Counted from the stretch's first letter, positions 1 through 8,763 are shown. The stretch: 54,934 nucleotides of DNA from Eubacterium sp. (GCA_017477505.1 JAFUVQ010000055.1:1-54934), one strand, 5' to 3'. The notes: generated by a model from the sequence alone, not told the origin. Numbers and translations are program-made.

Positions 1-10
1 AATAATATTG

Positions 11-19
11 TGCTATAAT
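11..19 (+). promoter_or_regulatory. Extended -10 promoter element
   Basis: TGCTATAAT is a perfect extended -10 hexamer, 48 bases before the first start codon. The -35 region would lie at or beyond the window edge, so only half of the promoter is visible. It would drive the RHH-Fic pair that follows. Confidence 0.45.
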
Positions 20-39
20 AACATCAAAGAACTATATCC

Positions 40-60
40 TTTTTCAGAGAATAGGAAGGT
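40..60 (+). promoter_or_regulatory. TTTTTCAG pre-gene motif, copy 1
   Basis: TTTTTCAGAGAATAGGAAGG runs directly into the ribosome binding site of the first gene. It is one of at least eight intergenic copies of the pattern T-tract-CAGAnnnTnAAAGG in this element. Its function is unknown. Confidence 0.5.
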
Positions 61-66
61 GATATT

Positions 67-249
67 ATGGCAAGACAGAAGAAAGATGGGGAGTTCAGGA
101 CTTTCAAACTCTCTAAAGATATAATTATAGAACTCGATAACTATTCGGATCAGGCATCAATGTCGAAGACGGCTGTAGTGGAGAATGCACTTAAACTGTA
201 TTTTGATAAACTTTCGGAAATGTCCCGAGATAAGAAGGTGAGTGTATGA
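67..249 (+). CDS. Ribbon-helix-helix (CopG-like) small protein, putative antitoxin/regulator
   Basis: This 60-residue protein has the ribbon-helix-helix pattern: a polar N-terminal strand (FRTFKLSKDI, residues 11-20) followed by two helices around a turn (SMSKTAVVENALKLYF). Such proteins bind DNA as dimers and are often antitoxins or autoregulators. The start has a GGAAGGTG ribosome binding site 7 bases upstream. Its stop overlaps the ATG of the Fic gene by four bases (ATGA-type), so the two are translationally coupled and probably form an operon. By position it could repress the Fic gene or act as an antitoxin; this is inference, because classical Fic antitoxins are not ribbon-helix-helix proteins. 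Confidence 0.7.
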   Translation: MARQKKDGEFRTFKLSKDIIIELDNYSDQASMSKTAVVENALKLYFDKLSEMSRDKKVSV

Positions 250-1094
250 ACGATTCATCTTATGAAATATCCAAAACAGAATATGCCGTAAGAAAAACTT
301 GGGAGGCTGCTATAGGACTCCAAAAGGTAGACGGACTTACACCTTCCAAATACCTTTACGAACTAGCTGACGAGAATATAAATGGAAAGCTGACATTTAA
401 CGAAGTAGAGCAACTATTATATGACAGATACAGAGAAGTCAGTAATCTACAGGAACAAGAAGCTGACATTGTTTCTACGAGGATTGCAGATCTTTTATCA
501 TCAGATGCTTTTACGTTAAGTCCGTCTGAACTGGTATCCATCCATAGATATCTGTTTAAGGATATATATAGTAAAGCCGGAGTTATAAGAACAGAGAATA
601 TCACCAAAAAAGAACCAATCCTCAATGGCCATTCAGTCAAGTATGGTGATCACCGTTCCATAAAGGACAATTTAAAAGACTGTTTTTCGGAAGAAGAAAC
701 AAATACCGAAGTATATGATTCGATGGATAAAGCCGGTATTATAGCAGATATTACCGGATTTACACGAAAGATATGGCAGATACATCCGTTTTATGAAGGT
801 AACACAAGAACAACAGCAGTTTTTATTGAGAAGTATCTGAACAGTATAGGGTTTGTAGTTGATAATACTTTATTTGCAGAAAAGTCATTATATTTCAGAA
901 ATGCCCTTGTAAGAGCAAATTACAGAGATTACAGGAATGGTATTCAAGTGACTGGTGTATATCTTATGAAGTTCTTTGAAAACCTTCTGTATGAGGGACA
1001 TCATGAACTTACTAATAAAGAACTTATACTGTTTGATAACTTCCCGTCAAGGGGTAAAGAGGTAATTACGGAGTATGGGAGAAATACAAGATGA
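246..1094 (+). CDS. Fic-domain protein with N-terminal VbhA-like antitoxin segment
   Basis: Fic proteins transfer AMP or related groups from nucleotides to Ser/Thr/Tyr of target proteins. The catalytic motif HPFYEGNTRT is at residues 180-189, with the catalytic His180 present. Residues 15-65 (AVRKTW..A.., VDGLTPSKYL, NGKLTFNEVEQLL) resemble the small VbhA antitoxin normally encoded separately, so toxin and antitoxin appear fused. The inhibitory motif [S/T]xxxE[G/N] is degenerate: Asp29-Gly30 stands where Glu-Gly is expected. The gene overlaps the upstream RHH gene by four bases. The Fic call is firm; the VbhA-like assignment rests on pattern only. The target is unknown. Confidence 0.88.
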   Translation: MNDSSYEISKTEYAVRKTWEAAIGLQKVDGLTPSKYLYELADENINGKLTFNEVEQLLYDRYREVSNLQEQEADIVSTRIADLLSSDAFTLSPSELVSIHRYLFKDIYSKAGVIRTENITKKEPILNGHSVKYGDHRSIKDNLKDCFSEEETNTEVYDSMDKAGIIADITGFTRKIWQIHPFYEGNTRTTAVFIEKYLNSIGFVVDNTLFAEKSLYFRNALVRANYRDYRNGIQVTGVYLMKFFENLLYEGHHELTNKELILFDNFPSRGKEVITEYGRNTR

Positions 1095-1150
1095 ACCTTG
1101 GTATATAGATAGATAAGAGGTTGAAAAGTTAATGAAAGGAGAAATCTGTT

Positions 1151-1960
1151 ATGAGTAAGAAGACAAAGATAATCATAGGCATAGCAATCGGATTACTTGT
1201 AATGACTTGTGCTGCATATGGGATCACCGTATATATGAGCCATACAGTAAGAACAAAGCCGACAGTTCCTATGGCTGAACCTAGCACGGTGACGGATGCA
1301 GAGGAAGTCACCGAAGAGACCGTAGCAGATAAAGATGCTACGGAACAGAAGAAGACCGATAAGCCAGATGCCAAGGATAAAGTCGATAAGGACGAAAAGA
1401 CTACTGAGGCAGCAAAGGATAAGGAAACAAAAAAAGAGGATACGACTGAGGCTAAGAAAGATACCGGCGAAAAAGAAGAGAGTACCACGGAAGCTAAGAA
1501 AACCGATAATAATAAGAAGAAGGAAACCACCACAGAATCCCCGAAGGGAAATGATGGCGGGAATAAACAGACTACTACCGAGGCACCTAAGAAGGAAACT
1601 ACTACAGAGGCTCCTAAAAAAGAGACAAGTACAGAGGCACCGAAACAGGAGGCATCATGTAACCATACCTGGGTGTGGAAAACACATACTGAAACAGTAC
1701 ATCATACAGAAAAATATCTTATTGGAGAAGCATATGACGAACCGGTGTACGTTAATGATGTGATATGTAACTGCGGAGCAGTTTTTCCAAATGATGCAGC
1801 GTTAGTAGCAGCTGGACATGCAGAATGTGGCGGATGCGGTACTCATCAGAGCATTTCGGGGTATATACATCATGATGCTGAGTACGGAGTAGACGAATGG
1901 GACACATATGAAGAAGTAAACGACTATCAGTACTGTAGCAAATGCGGTGTGAGGAAATAG
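1151..1960 (+). CDS. Membrane-anchored protein with Thr/Glu/Lys-rich stalk and C-terminal Cys/His domain
   Basis: This 269-residue protein has a short cytoplasmic start and a single membrane segment at about residues 5-25. A long Lys/Glu/Thr-rich stalk follows, with imperfect TTTEAPKKE repeats at about 130-165. The C-terminal domain of about 100 residues has conserved-looking metal-ligand motifs: CNHTW, CNCG, HAECGGCG and YCSKCG. The layout suggests an anchored, outward-facing zinc-binding head on a flexible stalk. AAAGGAG precedes the ATG at good spacing. I do not recognise the head family. The N-terminal zinc-ribbon protein near 33.7 kb has a related stalk with the domain order reversed. 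Confidence 0.7.
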   Translation: MSKKTKIIIGIAIGLLVMTCAAYGITVYMSHTVRTKPTVPMAEPSTVTDAEEVTEETVADKDATEQKKTDKPDAKDKVDKDEKTTEAAKDKETKKEDTTEAKKDTGEKEESTTEAKKTDNNKKKETTTESPKGNDGGNKQTTTEAPKKETTTEAPKKETSTEAPKQEASCNHTWVWKTHTETVHHTEKYLIGEAYDEPVYVNDVICNCGAVFPNDAALVAAGHAECGGCGTHQSISGYIHHDAEYGVDEWDTYEEVNDYQYCSKCGVRK

Positions 1961-1992
1961 GTAACGTGCTGAAAATAGTTTTTTATCTGTTT

Positions 1993-2009
1993 ATTTCAGA
2001 GAGTAAAGG
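1993..2009 (+). promoter_or_regulatory. TTTTTCAG pre-gene motif, copy 2
   Basis: ATTTCAGAGAGTAAAGG ends in the ribosome binding site of the second Fic gene. An upstream CTGAAAATA at about 1969-1977 can pair with TATTTCAG, so this copy may be the right arm of a weak hairpin. Confidence 0.45.
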
Positions 2010-2017
2010 TAATGTAG

Positions 2018-2734
2018 ATGATAGCCGATAGATTCAACATGACAATAGAAGATAATATATTCACTGCAAAAAGGCTTTTGGTGGATTCGGTCTATCAGCA
2101 AGCTAATCTTGAAGGAATTGCAGTTACATATGCGCAGACTCAGGATATACTTAATAACGTGAATGTAAGCAATCTGTCTCCCAAGGATATAAGCAAGGTG
2201 TGCTGCTTAAGAGACGGATGGAAATACTTCTTTGATAACCTGAATGAGCCACTTGACTTAATCTACCTTAAGGAACTTCATGAGATAGTGGCAAGGTTTG
2301 ATGTAGACTACCGGTATCTCGGAAAGATAAGGACTAATCAGGTTCTTATAAGCGGAACAACATGGAAACCGGGATTGCCTGACGAGGATAAGTTGTTTCA
2401 TTATCTTGACAGCATTGAATATATTGATGGATGTATCACTAACACGGCACTTAAAACCGGACTTAAGATAATGCGTATGCAGCCGTTTCAAGATGGCAAT
2501 AAGAGAATTGGTAGCTTTGTCATAAACAAAATTCTTGTATCACATGGCAGAGGGATATTTAATGTTCCAGTCGAGTTAGATGGTACATTTAAGGAGAAAC
2601 TTGTAAGATACTACGAAAGTGATGATCCGACAGAATTTACCAAGTGGATCAGGGAAACCTGTTTGTTCGGTACGAACGAGATAATAACTGATAAGCCGGC
2701 AGCTGACCGGTTCAGTCCGGATATAGTGAGATAG
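2018..2734 (+). CDS. Fic/DOC family protein with Gln in place of the catalytic His
   Basis: This 238-residue protein has an unmistakable Fic core, QPFQDGNKR at residues 155-163, but the first position, normally the catalytic His that acts as general base, is Gln155 (codon CAG). The anion-binding GNKR part is intact. An N-terminal helix with LEGI (residues 31-34) matches the auto-inhibitory segment of class II Fic proteins, although the Ser/Thr four residues before the Glu is Gln28. The protein may have lost canonical AMPylation, use another chemistry, or act as a binding protein. My recollection is that Gln-type Fic motifs recur in Firmicutes; I could not verify this. It lies in the same orientation as the first Fic gene, with a repeated terminator hairpin downstream. 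Confidence 0.85.
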   Translation: MIADRFNMTIEDNIFTAKRLLVDSVYQQANLEGIAVTYAQTQDILNNVNVSNLSPKDISKVCCLRDGWKYFFDNLNEPLDLIYLKELHEIVARFDVDYRYLGKIRTNQVLISGTTWKPGLPDEDKLFHYLDSIEYIDGCITNTALKTGLKIMRMQPFQDGNKRIGSFVINKILVSHGRGIFNVPVELDGTFKEKLVRYYESDDPTEFTKWIRETCLFGTNEIITDKPAADRFSPDIVR

Positions 2735-2753
2735 CAGTAAAACTGAATATTTG

Positions 2754-2772
2754 TTTTTTTCAGTGAGTAAAG
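2754..2772 (+). promoter_or_regulatory. TTTTTCAG pre-gene motif, copy 3
   Basis: TTTTTTTCAGTGAGTAAAG lies between the second Fic stop and a terminator hairpin. ACTGAA at 2742-2747 can pair with TTCAGT. Confidence 0.45.
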
Positions 2773-2808
2773 AGCAGTTATGAGAGAAATCTTATAGCTG
2801 CTTTTTTT
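2773..2808 (+). terminator. Repeated intrinsic terminator hairpin, copy 1
   Basis: GCAGTTATGAG and CTTATAGCTGC form an 11-pair stem (with G-U pairs) around AGAAAT, followed by seven T. It sits only 15 bases before the next ATG, so it could attenuate as well as terminate. Near-identical copies occur at 3468, 9837, 13198 and 20453. Confidence 0.8.
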
Positions 2809-2822
2809 GATGGAGAAAGAGT

Positions 2823-3440
2823 ATGGAGAAAAGGTTTGATTCCAACTATATACCATATATAATACTACTCATAACCTATACGTTTTTACAAATTTTGAAT
2901 TATAAGGAGAGTGATGGGATGTTGAGTACTATTGGTAGTTGGGCAGGGGTTATAGTTTCTGTTCTTACTGTAATTGTTCTTGTGGTAAACCTCTTCAAGG
3001 ATAATAAGAAAATAATAAGTGATATAGGACGAGGTGATTCAGAAACACTGACTAGTCAGCATAAGAAAATAATGGTTGATATGACTAAACAAAATGACGG
3101 TGTTAAGAATTTAATCAGGACAGAAAGCACCGGAATTAATACCAAAATTGAAACTATAATTTCAAGATATGCAGAAGAAGATGATAGGTTTAGGGCTTTT
3201 ACTCAGGGTCAATATGATCTTAAGATTACTATGGAAGGATTTTTGGAAGATTATGCACGTACAATAAGATATAATCAGGAATTATTAGCAAGGCTCAGTG
3301 AATGCCGGGATGATATTAAAAGAAAGGACGAGGAACTGGAACAGGTAAAGGAACAGATAAATATATTGAAAGAGACTAATAAAGAATTAGAATACCAACT
3401 CCGGAAATATAGCAGTACGGATACAGGTATTGACAGATAA
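2823..3440 (+). CDS. Membrane protein with long coiled coil, unknown function
   Basis: This 205-residue protein has two hydrophobic segments, at about residues 9-24 (YIILLITYTFLQILNY) and 36-59 (SWAGVIVSVLTVIVLVVNLF). A long charged helical region with heptad-like spacing follows, strongest at about 150-195 (LARLSECRDDIKRKDEELEQ onward). This indicates a membrane-anchored cytoplasmic coiled coil. No enzymatic motif is visible. It ends in GIDR, as does the ATPase near 35.4 kb. GGAGAAAG precedes the start. It lies between two copies of the repeated terminator, so it may form its own transcription unit. I do not recognise a family. Confidence 0.65.
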   Translation: MEKRFDSNYIPYIILLITYTFLQILNYKESDGMLSTIGSWAGVIVSVLTVIVLVVNLFKDNKKIISDIGRGDSETLTSQHKKIMVDMTKQNDGVKNLIRTESTGINTKIETIISRYAEEDDRFRAFTQGQYDLKITMEGFLEDYARTIRYNQELLARLSECRDDIKRKDEELEQVKEQINILKETNKELEYQLRKYSSTDTGIDR

Positions 3441-3450
3441 ATGAATAATA

Positions 3451-3468
3451 TTTTCAGATAGTAATAAG
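3451..3468 (+). promoter_or_regulatory. TTTTTCAG pre-gene motif, copy 4
   Basis: TTTTCAGATAGTAATAAG lies directly before the second repeated terminator hairpin. Confidence 0.45.
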
Positions 3469-3499
3469 CAGTTGTAAGGAAACTTATAGCTGCTTTTTT
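3468..3499 (+). terminator. Repeated intrinsic terminator hairpin, copy 2
   Basis: GCAGTTGTAAG, a GAAA tetraloop, CTTATAGCTGC, then six T. It is 21 bases upstream of the ATG of the 29-codon ORF. Confidence 0.82.
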
Positions 3500-3520
3500 G
3501 ATGTAGAAAGGGGTGGTTGT

Positions 3521-3610
3521 ATGGATGTATTTGTGGGTGGTCCGGGACCGCCCGATATGAATGAGGAACTTATTAACTTAGCATATAAAAGCAAAGGAGA
3601 GAAGAAATGA
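3521..3610 (+). CDS. 29-residue small ORF coupled to the surface protein gene
   Basis: ATG at 3521 follows GAAAGGGGTGG at ideal spacing, and the frame stays open for 29 codons. The peptide begins MDVFVGGPGPPDMNEEL and ends GEKK. Its TGA overlaps the ATG of the 1688-codon surface protein gene (ATGA at 3607-3610), which is the signature of translational coupling. The product could be a leader peptide that gates translation of the large protein, or a functional microprotein with a Gly/Pro-rich start. The AAAGGAGAG that serves the surface gene lies inside this ORF. I recognise no family. Confidence 0.6.
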   Translation: MDVFVGGPGPPDMNEELINLAYKSKGEKK

Positions 3611-6600
3611 AGAAGTTTAAAAAGCTTATTTCCGGGCTTCTTGTTGTTTCTATGGTACTCTCTGTTGCAGCTGTCAGCTCCTACGCTGATGAACAGGCTG
3701 CTACGGATGAATCACCGGGTATAGAAGCAGAAGTCACGGAAGTAACAGACGAATCTCCGGTAGAACCGGAAATCAACGCTGATCTTGTTTCAGGTGGTGA
3801 AGAAACAGATCAGGTGGATGTATCAGAAGATGCAGACACAGATGTAGAAACTCCTGAGGTAGTAGAAGAGGTTCCGACAGAAGAAACTGAGGAACCGGAG
3901 GAAGCACCTTACAAGGTGGTAGCTACTATTTACAGGACCGGAAGTGGTCTTTACGGAACTGAACAGGGCAGATATGATGCATATGTATCATCCGCTTATG
4001 GTTTTGAAGACAAAGCTGAGTTCGACAGTAAGACGATTATTTCCAATGCAGAACTTGATAAGCTGATCTATACAGCTTATGCCGACATGGACAACAAGAC
4101 AGAATATGCAAAGTCCATGGCAGCAGCAGGCAGTTATCTTGACAGCTACTATAACGGAATTGCTTCAAACATATCAATTCCCGAAATAGAAGTACCTAGC
4201 GGAATGAAGGTATACCTTCTTGATGATTCAAGGACACCTCAGAGATATGATGGTATGTATTATGACTGTGGCGGTTCCGTAAAGGATGCTAAAGAAGCGG
4301 TAAAGGCCGCTGAAGAAGACAACGAAGGTGAAGCTAATACGGATACAGATGCTCAGGTGGCAGATGATTCTGAGGATGATGGTTCTGATGATGACGGAGA
4401 AGCTGACCAACAGGACGGTGAAGACGGTCTTGTAGATGGAGAGAGTCAGATACTTCTTCTCCCTGAAGATCCATTTGATGCTCTTGGAGCAGCTTCAACA
4501 ACAAACTGGGTAACATACAAGAACTGGCGAAAAAATCATGATAACTATGAGTGGATTAATAGTATTCAGTATCTTTATATGAGTTCACTTACAGGAAATG
4601 CGGCTATATGTATTAATAATAATGCCAATGGTGCTAATCCTAGTGGTATGCTTGTAACTGAAGGCTCAGATGCAACACCGGCAGCTTACGATGTTACAGC
4701 AAGTGAAGTAAACGACGTAAAGTATAAGAGATTATTCTATTATGCTTATAAGAATAATTATTTTTATAATACAACACCGGGAACAGCCAATACAGTTACT
4801 GGCAATACTGAATTAGAGACGAGAGCAAGAAAAGAGACTAATCTTCATATAGCTATTTGTCTTCTGAATGGAAGTCTTGATACTTCAGATCCTCTATATT
4901 CAGGTCTTTCTGATGCTAACAAGGCGGATGTTCAGAAACTTATGAATGTGTATAACGGAGTAGGTGAATACAGCACACTTTCTACTAATATCACAGTGTA
5001 TCTGCTTACACCTTCCAATAATTCTAACAATTATCAGTCTCTCATGACTTTCGTTCCTGGCAAGAATTATGTGGCAGTACAGAAGCAAGATTCCATTTCA
5101 GGCCAGACAGTAAATGGAGCAGTAGCCGATATATATGGTTCTAATACTGCTGCAACAAGCGGCGGTACAAAGATAGGTACACTTAACCTTAATCCTACCG
5201 GCGTACTTGAAGTAACTGACTATGTGGATACATATAAGTATTTCTATGCAGTTGAGACTAAGGCTCCTGCAAATTATGTACTTAATGATACACCGGTAGC
5301 ACTTACAGTAACTGATAATGATTCTCCGGCAGCTAATGAAATAGCTATCATTAAGGATTCACGTATCACAAGGCTTACAATAAAAAAGAAGTCAGCTGAT
5401 ACAAGCTGTTCAGATGGAAACCCTAATTACTCTCTTGATGGAACAGTCTTTGGAATGTACAAAGGAGATACACTTCTTCACAGATTCTATATAAATGCCG
5501 ATGGAAATGTGTACAAGGTTGATAATACAGAGACATCAAGCGTAGAAGTACAGAGTGCGCTTGATAAGAATCCAAATAGCGGCAATTATGTCGACACAAG
5601 AGTAACTTTCAAAGAGCTGTCAGTAGGTAAGGGCTTTAAGAAGGCTCCTGATAAGACGTACACTATAAAGGCAAATACAACAGAACTTCAGGTAGTAGAT
5701 ATTGAAAATACACCTGAAAAGGACCCATTTAAAATTAAGGTTGTAAAAAAAGGAATAGACGGTGCACTTGCAAACGCAACATTCGGAATAAAGTACTATA
5801 AGGTAGATACAAGCATAGATTATTCATGCGATGACCTTTCAAAGATGACACCGGATGAAACAGCGGAAATAACAACAAGTCTTCAGGGTGATGGCAAAAT
5901 ATGGGCTGATTTAGATAAGTATTATCCATACGGTTACATCACGGTTGAAGAGACTAAGGCTCCTACAGGATTCAGCGATGTTCCGGTTTCCGTAACAATG
6001 AATGGTAAATCAGTAGATTATCCTATAGTAGTAAAGCTAGTTAGCAAAGGTAACGCTACTGACGGTTATACATTTGGTGGACAGGAAGTTCTGCTTCTGG
6101 ATGGAACATGGTCACATATCACAGAAATGACTACTCTCACCCTTGATGTAGATGATACACCGAAGCGTGGCGATCTTAGTTTTGAAAAAGTAGATGAGAA
6201 CGGAGATCCGCTTGCAGGAGTGAAGTTTACTATCTATAACAGGATTACAGGTGAAGAAGTAACTGTAGTAACCGATGAAGATGGTAAGTTCAGCACAGAG
6301 AATTCATATGCTGCACATTCCAAGAATACAAACGCAGGTACAGCCAAGTGCGGTACATGGTTCAAGATGCTCCGCCAGGGTAAAACCGAGGAAACACCTA
6401 ATGATAAAGCAGGTGCGCTTCCGGTAGGTAAGTACACGGTTACTGAAGTAGATGCAAACGGAAAACAGCTGGCAGAACCGGAAACCAAGGAAGTTGTCGA
6501 AGGACAGACCACTGTATTCTTCGATTCAGGACGTACAGACGGCGAGCAGAAGTTTACAAATATGCCTGCACCGATACTCGGTACAGAAGCCTTCTTAGAG

Positions 6601-8673
6601 ACACAGAAGGGTAAGATAAAGACACTTCCTGCAAAGCCGGGACAGACAGTTACAGATATCTGTGATGTAAAGTACCTCAAAGTCGGTGAGACTTACACAC
6701 TTATAGGAAAGCTCATGCTTATCGGCAAAGACGGTTCATTAACAGAGTTTGCAACCGGAAGAGAAGTATTCACGATTCCGGATGGTTATAAGAAGTCCCT
6801 TTACGAAGGTGAAAAGAAGGTTAAGGTGCAGTTCAAAGATCTTGACCTCACTAACTTCAAGGGATGTAACTTTGTAGCATATGAGAGACTGTATCTTGGC
6901 GATGTTACAGAGGATGATGTAAAGAATAATAATTTTGCCAAGAATTATGGCAATAATAACACAGTAGTTGAGTTCCCGCTTATCCATGAAGACAAGGATG
7001 ACGATAAGCAGACAGTAAAAGTACCTGATGGTGGTACCACGGCAACTGATGAGGATGGTACAAAGACAGTCGCATCAGTCGGCATTGTTACCATAGTAGA
7101 TACAATCAAGTATGAAGGACTGGAAGTAGGCAAGACATACGAAGTAGAAGGATGTCTCTATGTTAAGCCGAAGGATGCAAAGAAGAGTTACACAGAACAG
7201 GAACTTGAAGCACTCAAGCTTCTCGGCCCGGATAACAAGCCTGTTACAAGCAAGAAGAGCTTTACAGCAACGAGCGAGAAAGGTTCAGTTCAGATCACGT
7301 TCACATTTGATGCATCCGCACTTAAGAAAGAGTCACGTAAGATAGTAGCTTTTGAATGGTTCAGAGAAGAGGAGTCAGGCGTTGAAGTATTCACTCATGC
7401 TGATATCAACGATCTGCCTCAGACAACATTTGAGCCTATCATCTGGACAACAGCAAAAGGTACAAACGGCAGATCAGAACTTCTTTATAAAGAAGGAAAG
7501 TTCATAGATACAGTTAATTATGAAAACCTTGCTCCCGGTACTTATACCATCAACGGATGGGTAATGGATAAGGATACAGGCAAGGAACTTATCCTCAACG
7601 GTAAGAAAGTTACAGGTACAGCTACCGTTACCGTAACAGGAACAGAACCTAAGGACGGCAGCGTAGACGTAACATTTACTATTTCTGAAGACATGCAGAA
7701 AGAGCTCGAAGGTAAGAATATCGTTGTTTACGAAGAACTTATCAATTCAAAGGGCAAGGTAAAGGCAGAGCATAAGGAAATCAATGATAAGGGACAGCAG
7801 CTTACAGTTCCTCATCTCCGTACAAAGCTCCTTGATAAGATAACTAAGACACACGTTGTATATCCGGACGAGATAGTAACCCTCGTAGATACCTGTTCAT
7901 ACACCAATCTTATTCCCGGTAAGGAATACGTTATGAGCGGTACACTGATGAACAGAAATACAGGCAACAAGCTTCTTGATCAGAATGGTAAAGAGATCAC
8001 AGCAAGCAAACCGTTTACAGCATCAGCAACAGGTGCAGGTATCGTAGAGCTTGAATTTACATTCAACGCAAAGATACTCAAGCTTCAGGGTACAAGAATA
8101 GTAGCATTTGAGAGAGTCATTCCTTCAGACGGCGATATCCCGGTAGCTGTACACGAAGAGATTGATGATGATGAGCAGACCGTTGACGTACCTGAAGTAT
8201 TTACCAAGGTAGGCAAAGCTAAATGGTCAAGCAAAGAAGTGATCAAGCTTACAGATACAGTTTCCTTTACCAACTTAAGACCTAGATATACATATGTATT
8301 CAAGGGATGGATAGTTGACAAGAATGGTAACCCTATCAAAGTTGACGGAAAAGAGATACGTATTGAGAAAGAATTCGTACCTACAACCGCTGACGGTACA
8401 GTAGATATGGTATTCCCAGACTTCAGTGCAAAAGACCTTAAGGGTGAGTACGTTGTATTTGAAGAGGTATATGTACAGGTAAACGGAGCGCAGAAGATTG
8501 TTGGTGAGCATAAGAAGCTTGATGACAGCAATCAGACTTTTACTGTAACACCTGAAACACCTCCGGGACCACCTACAGGAGATACAACAAACATATTACT
8601 TGCTGCAATACTTATGCTCATGGCAGCATCCGGAGCAGCTTTCGTCATCTTTAAGAAGAGACAGAGAGCATAG
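3607..8673 (+). CDS. Cell-wall-anchored VaFE/SpaA repeat surface protein
   Basis: This 1688-residue exported adhesin-like protein starts with a signal peptide (residues 1-27) and an acidic Thr/Glu-rich stretch. A second highly acidic segment lies at about 235-275. About 310-480 resembles a thioester-type adhesion domain: Cys335 in AICIN, KRLFYYAY, and LHIAICLL near 413-420, where the expected TQxA Gln is replaced (LHIAI). Four SpaA/Cna-B-like domains follow at about 485-985, then five VaFE repeats at about 988-1650 (FVAYERL, IVAFEWF, IVVYEEL, IVAFERV, YVVFEEV). These domains commonly form intramolecular isopeptide bonds. A sortase signal variant PPTGD (1655-1659), a hydrophobic helix and KKRQRA end the protein. 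A role in mating-cell or host contact is inference. Confidence 0.93.
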   Translation: MKKFKKLISGLLVVSMVLSVAAVSSYADEQAATDESPGIEAEVTEVTDESPVEPEINADLVSGGEETDQVDVSEDADTDVETPEVVEEVPTEETEEPEEAPYKVVATIYRTGSGLYGTEQGRYDAYVSSAYGFEDKAEFDSKTIISNAELDKLIYTAYADMDNKTEYAKSMAAAGSYLDSYYNGIASNISIPEIEVPSGMKVYLLDDSRTPQRYDGMYYDCGGSVKDAKEAVKAAEEDNEGEANTDTDAQVADDSEDDGSDDDGEADQQDGEDGLVDGESQILLLPEDPFDALGAASTTNWVTYKNWRKNHDNYEWINSIQYLYMSSLTGNAAICINNNANGANPSGMLVTEGSDATPAAYDVTASEVNDVKYKRLFYYAYKNNYFYNTTPGTANTVTGNTELETRARKETNLHIAICLLNGSLDTSDPLYSGLSDANKADVQKLMNVYNGVGEYSTLSTNITVYLLTPSNNSNNYQSLMTFVPGKNYVAVQKQDSISGQTVNGAVADIYGSNTAATSGGTKIGTLNLNPTGVLEVTDYVDTYKYFYAVETKAPANYVLNDTPVALTVTDNDSPAANEIAIIKDSRITRLTIKKKSADTSCSDGNPNYSLDGTVFGMYKGDTLLHRFYINADGNVYKVDNTETSSVEVQSALDKNPNSGNYVDTRVTFKELSVGKGFKKAPDKTYTIKANTTELQVVDIENTPEKDPFKIKVVKKGIDGALANATFGIKYYKVDTSIDYSCDDLSKMTPDETAEITTSLQGDGKIWADLDKYYPYGYITVEETKAPTGFSDVPVSVTMNGKSVDYPIVVKLVSKGNATDGYTFGGQEVLLLDGTWSHITEMTTLTLDVDDTPKRGDLSFEKVDENGDPLAGVKFTIYNRITGEEVTVVTDEDGKFSTENSYAAHSKNTNAGTAKCGTWFKMLRQGKTEETPNDKAGALPVGKYTVTEVDANGKQLAEPETKEVVEGQTTVFFDSGRTDGEQKFTNMPAPILGTEAFLETQKGKIKTLPAKPGQTVTDICDVKYLKVGETYTLIGKLMLIGKDGSLTEFATGREVFTIPDGYKKSLYEGEKKVKVQFKDLDLTNFKGCNFVAYERLYLGDVTEDDVKNNNFAKNYGNNNTVVEFPLIHEDKDDDKQTVKVPDGGTTATDEDGTKTVASVGIVTIVDTIKYEGLEVGKTYEVEGCLYVKPKDAKKSYTEQELEALKLLGPDNKPVTSKKSFTATSEKGSVQITFTFDASALKKESRKIVAFEWFREEESGVEVFTHADINDLPQTTFEPIIWTTAKGTNGRSELLYKEGKFIDTVNYENLAPGTYTINGWVMDKDTGKELILNGKKVTGTATVTVTGTEPKDGSVDVTFTISEDMQKELEGKNIVVYEELINSKGKVKAEHKEINDKGQQLTVPHLRTKLLDKITKTHVVYPDEIVTLVDTCSYTNLIPGKEYVMSGTLMNRNTGNKLLDQNGKEITASKPFTASATGAGIVELEFTFNAKILKLQGTRIVAFERVIPSDGDIPVAVHEEIDDDEQTVDVPEVFTKVGKAKWSSKEVIKLTDTVSFTNLRPRYTYVFKGWIVDKNGNPIKVDGKEIRIEKEFVPTTADGTVDMVFPDFSAKDLKGEYVVFEEVYVQVNGAQKIVGEHKKLDDSNQTFTVTPETPPGPPTGDTTNILLAAILMLMAASGAAFVIFKKRQRA

Positions 8674-8692
8674 CAGCATAGAACAGAAGATT

Positions 8693-8735
8693 AAAGGGCT
8701 TGCCGGGACTTTCCCGGTAGGCTCTTGATTCTTTT
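8693..8735 (+). terminator. Terminator of the surface protein gene
   Basis: AGGGCTTGCCGGGA pairs with TCCCGGTAGGCTCT around CTT, followed by TGATTCTTTT. It is the strongest GC-rich hairpin in the left part of the window, as expected after a long highly expressed gene. A TTTTCAGAAGGTGAAG copy of the pre-gene motif follows at 8731-8746 without a gene directly after it. Confidence 0.8.
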
Positions 8736-8763
8736 CAGAAGGTGAAGAAGGGGATATAGATAA

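Noticed and set aside
1335-1763. 142-codon frame inside the membrane protein gene
   Set aside because: Arg/Lys-rich shadow of the Lys/Glu/Thr repeats in another frame; no ribosome binding site.
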